From an uncultured Mediterranea sp. (GTDB lineage Bacteria > Bacteroidota > Bacteroidia > Bacteroidales > Bacteroidaceae), in assembly GCA_946007445.1 (NCBI GenBank), contig CAMGAL010000123.1, positions 1 through 6,697 on the forward strand: a stretch of 6,697 nt of DNA, read 5' to 3'. The position numbers and the translations under genes were made by a program. Of the stretch, positions 4,997 to 6,697 are shown piece by piece; position 1 is the first letter of the stretch; the number at the start of each line of letters is the position of its first letter. The notes beneath the pieces are model-generated. The model worked only from the letters and a program-made list of their open reading frames with translations. It was not told the DNA's origin and searched no databases.

Positions 4997-6697
4997 ATGA
5001 AGAACATAAAGACAATTCTTTATGGCTGTCCGGACATCATCCGGCGGTTGTTCTTTGTTGCTTTGTTATCCGTGTTGGCCATCACGGCCCATGCGCAAAG
5101 CATCACAGTTTCGGGAACAGTGGTCGACAAGACCGGTGAACCGGTGATTGGAGCAAGTGTGGTGATTAAAGGCACTACCAGTGGTACGATTACCGATATC
5201 GACGGAAATTTCACGCTCCCGGGCGTTCCTTCGAATGGAACGATTCAAATCAGTTTCGTAGGCTACAAGACTCAGACCATCTCCGTAGCAGGAAAGAGCT
5301 CTTTGCAAATCGTGCTGGAAGAGGATTCTGAAATGCTGGCCGAGGTGGAGGTAGTAGCTTATGGTGTACAAAAGAAGGTGACGGTGACCGGTGCGCTCTC
5401 GAGCGTGAAGTCGGACGACCTGGTCCGTACGCCAGTCTCTTCGGTGAACAATGTGCTGGCCGGTCAGTTGTCAGGAGTGACCACTGTGCAGTATTCGGGC
5501 GAACCGGGCTCAGATGGTGCTGCCATCTTCGTGCGCGGACAGGGCACATGGGCCGACTCCGCCCCATTGATTCAGGTGGATGGTGTGGAACGTTCCATGT
5601 CGGACATCGATCCGGAGGATATAGAGAGTATCACCGTATTGAAAGATGCTTCGGCTACAGCTGTATTCGGAGTGCGCGGAGCCAACGGTGTGGTACTGAT
5701 CACCACCAAGCGCGGTAAGGAGGGACAAGCCAAGATAGACATCAACACCTCCTTCTCGGCACTGACACCGACCAGTATGCTGGAGCAGGCCAACAGCTAT
5801 GAATATGGCACATTCTTCAACCAGATGCAGCGAAACGACTTCGACTTCAGCAGTGGCGAGACCTTTACACCGATGTTCTCCGACGAGGTGCTGCAGAAGT
5901 TCAAGGATGGCAGCGACCGCATCCGCTTCCCCAACATGCGCTGGGTGGACTACATCATGAAGGATGTGACCATGCAGTCCAAGCATAACATCAACATCAG
6001 TGGCGGAACGAAGACGATGCGTTACTTCGTCTCTGCCGGTTTGATGACTCAGGGTGGTCTGTTCGAGGAATTTGATGATTTTCACTACGACTACCGCTAT
6101 CAGCGCTTCAACTACCGCGCTAATCTCGACCTGGATGTCAGCAAGACGACCACGTTGTCGTTCAACCTGGCCGGCACGGTGGACAATTCGCAGAAGCCGC
6201 GTACCAGTCAGGGAGCTTCCGGCATGATTATGAGCATGCTGCAAGCCACGCCGTTCAGCAGTCCGGGCATTGTTGACGGCAAGTATATCAGTACTACCAC
6301 TGACTATGCCGACGGCCTGACCTTGCCCTTCGTGGGAGGCAGCGCCATGACCTATTATAATAGTGGAGGTACAGGCGGTTATTTCCACTATAACAACAAC
6401 AAGTTGCAACTGGACCTGGCATTGAATCAGAAGCTCGATTTCATCACCAAAGGGCTTGCCATGAAACTCAAGGGCTCGTACAACAATATGTTCAACGTGA
6501 CCAAGGAGGGATTGGCGAAGCGTGCCACTTACTTCCCTGTCATTCAGGACGACGGCACTATCCTCTACAGGAAGGATGGAGAGAACACCCCCGTCACCTA
6601 CAGCGAATCTACAGGTAGGGCGCGCGACTGGTATTTCGAAGCCCAGCTGAACTACAACCGTACGTTCGGCGACCACTCCGTAGGTGCCCTGTTGCTC
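4997..6697 (+). CDS. SusC/RagA-family TonB-dependent outer-membrane transporter, N-terminal half
   Basis: The ATG at 4997 opens 567 codons without a stop to the window edge, roughly half of a usual SusC protein of about 1000 residues. It imports a nutrient, normally an oligosaccharide, across the outer membrane using TonB energy and a SusD-like lid lipoprotein. Residues 1-33 are a signal peptide ending in AHA before Q34. Residues about 37-108 are the carboxypeptidase-regulatory-like beta-sandwich (VSGTVVDKTGEPVIGASV, SFVGYKTQ). A TonB box (EVEVVAYGVQKK) lies near 116-127. The plug spans about 128-240 and contains NNVLAGQLSGV, FVRGQG, the SusC signature PLIQVDGVERSMSDIDPEDI and KDASATAVFGVRGANGVVLITTKRG. 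The barrel begins after about 245. No STN domain precedes the beta-sandwich, so control by a FecR anti-sigma partner is unlikely. The SusD partner would be expected just downstream, outside the window. An ATG at 4993 is out of frame with the family match and rejected. The substrate cannot be told from this part. Confidence 0.96.
   Translation, partial: MKNIKTILYGCPDIIRRLFFVALLSVLAITAHAQSITVSGTVVDKTGEPVIGASVVIKGTTSGTITDIDGNFTLPGVPSNGTIQISFVGYKTQTISVAGKSSLQIVLEEDSEMLAEVEVVAYGVQKKVTVTGALSSVKSDDLVRTPVSSVNNVLAGQLSGVTTVQYSGEPGSDGAAIFVRGQGTWADSAPLIQVDGVERSMSDIDPEDIESITVLKDASATAVFGVRGANGVVLITTKRGKEGQAKIDINTSFSALTPTSMLEQANSYEYGTFFNQMQRNDFDFSSGETFTPMFSDEVLQKFKDGSDRIRFPNMRWVDYIMKDVTMQSKHNINISGGTKTMRYFVSAGLMTQGGLFEEFDDFHYDYRYQRFNYRANLDLDVSKTTTLSFNLAGTVDNSQKPRTSQGASGMIMSMLQATPFSSPGIVDGKYISTTTDYADGLTLPFVGGSAMTYYNSGGTGGYFHYNNNKLQLDLALNQKLDFITKGLAMKLKGSYNNMFNVTKEGLAKRATYFPVIQDDGTILYRKDGENTPVTYSESTGRARDWYFEAQLNYNRTFGDHSVGALLL

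Noticed and set aside
5510..6676. A 388-codon open frame antisense to the SusC-like gene
   Set aside because: The + strand encodes unmistakable SusC plug and barrel sequence throughout; the antisense product has no recognisable motif and no promoter or leader of its own.

Overview
The window looks like chromosomal DNA from a gut Bacteroides or close relative. Three things point that way: a SusC/RagA-family outer-membrane transporter, promoters of the Bacteroidetes type (a TTG box about 20 bp upstream of TAnnTTTG) instead of sigma-70 type, and A-rich leaders without Shine-Dalgarno sites before the start codons. No phage, IS element, CRISPR array, tRNA or rRNA is visible.

Left half (1-2886, all + strand), housekeeping genes. 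The window opens in the last 82 codons of a protein resembling the C-terminus of the Bacteroides DUF4954 family. After a well-formed promoter comes a complete class I (4Fe-4S) fumarase of 545 aa. A 131-bp gap holding a long imperfect inverted repeat separates it from a 260-aa inner-membrane or membrane-associated co-chaperone (glycine-rich N-terminus, TerB-like domain, C-terminal J domain). I see no promoter in that gap, so the co-chaperone may be read through from the fumarase promoter.

Right half (2983-6697), an accessory nutrient-uptake locus. A secreted type-B carboxylesterase of 532 aa lies on the - strand, converging on the co-chaperone gene. Divergent from it, across a 415-bp AT-rich regulatory region, is a SusC-like TonB-dependent transporter whose first 567 codons run off the right edge. 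Each divergent gene has its own Bacteroidetes-type promoter. The region also contains a small inverted repeat inside the esterase promoter, T-tracts phased at about 10 and 20 bp upstream of the transporter promoter, and a leader of about 200 nt on the transporter mRNA with a 13-bp dyad. The pairing suggests the start of a polysaccharide utilization locus in which the periplasmic esterase removes ester groups from the imported ligand; the ligand itself cannot be read from this window.

Most surprising points: the fumarase carries Pro where family members have a Thr reported as catalytic, within a locally divergent stretch of an otherwise very conserved enzyme; and the esterase-transporter intergenic region is densely structured. 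I did not find a clearly novel multi-gene system.
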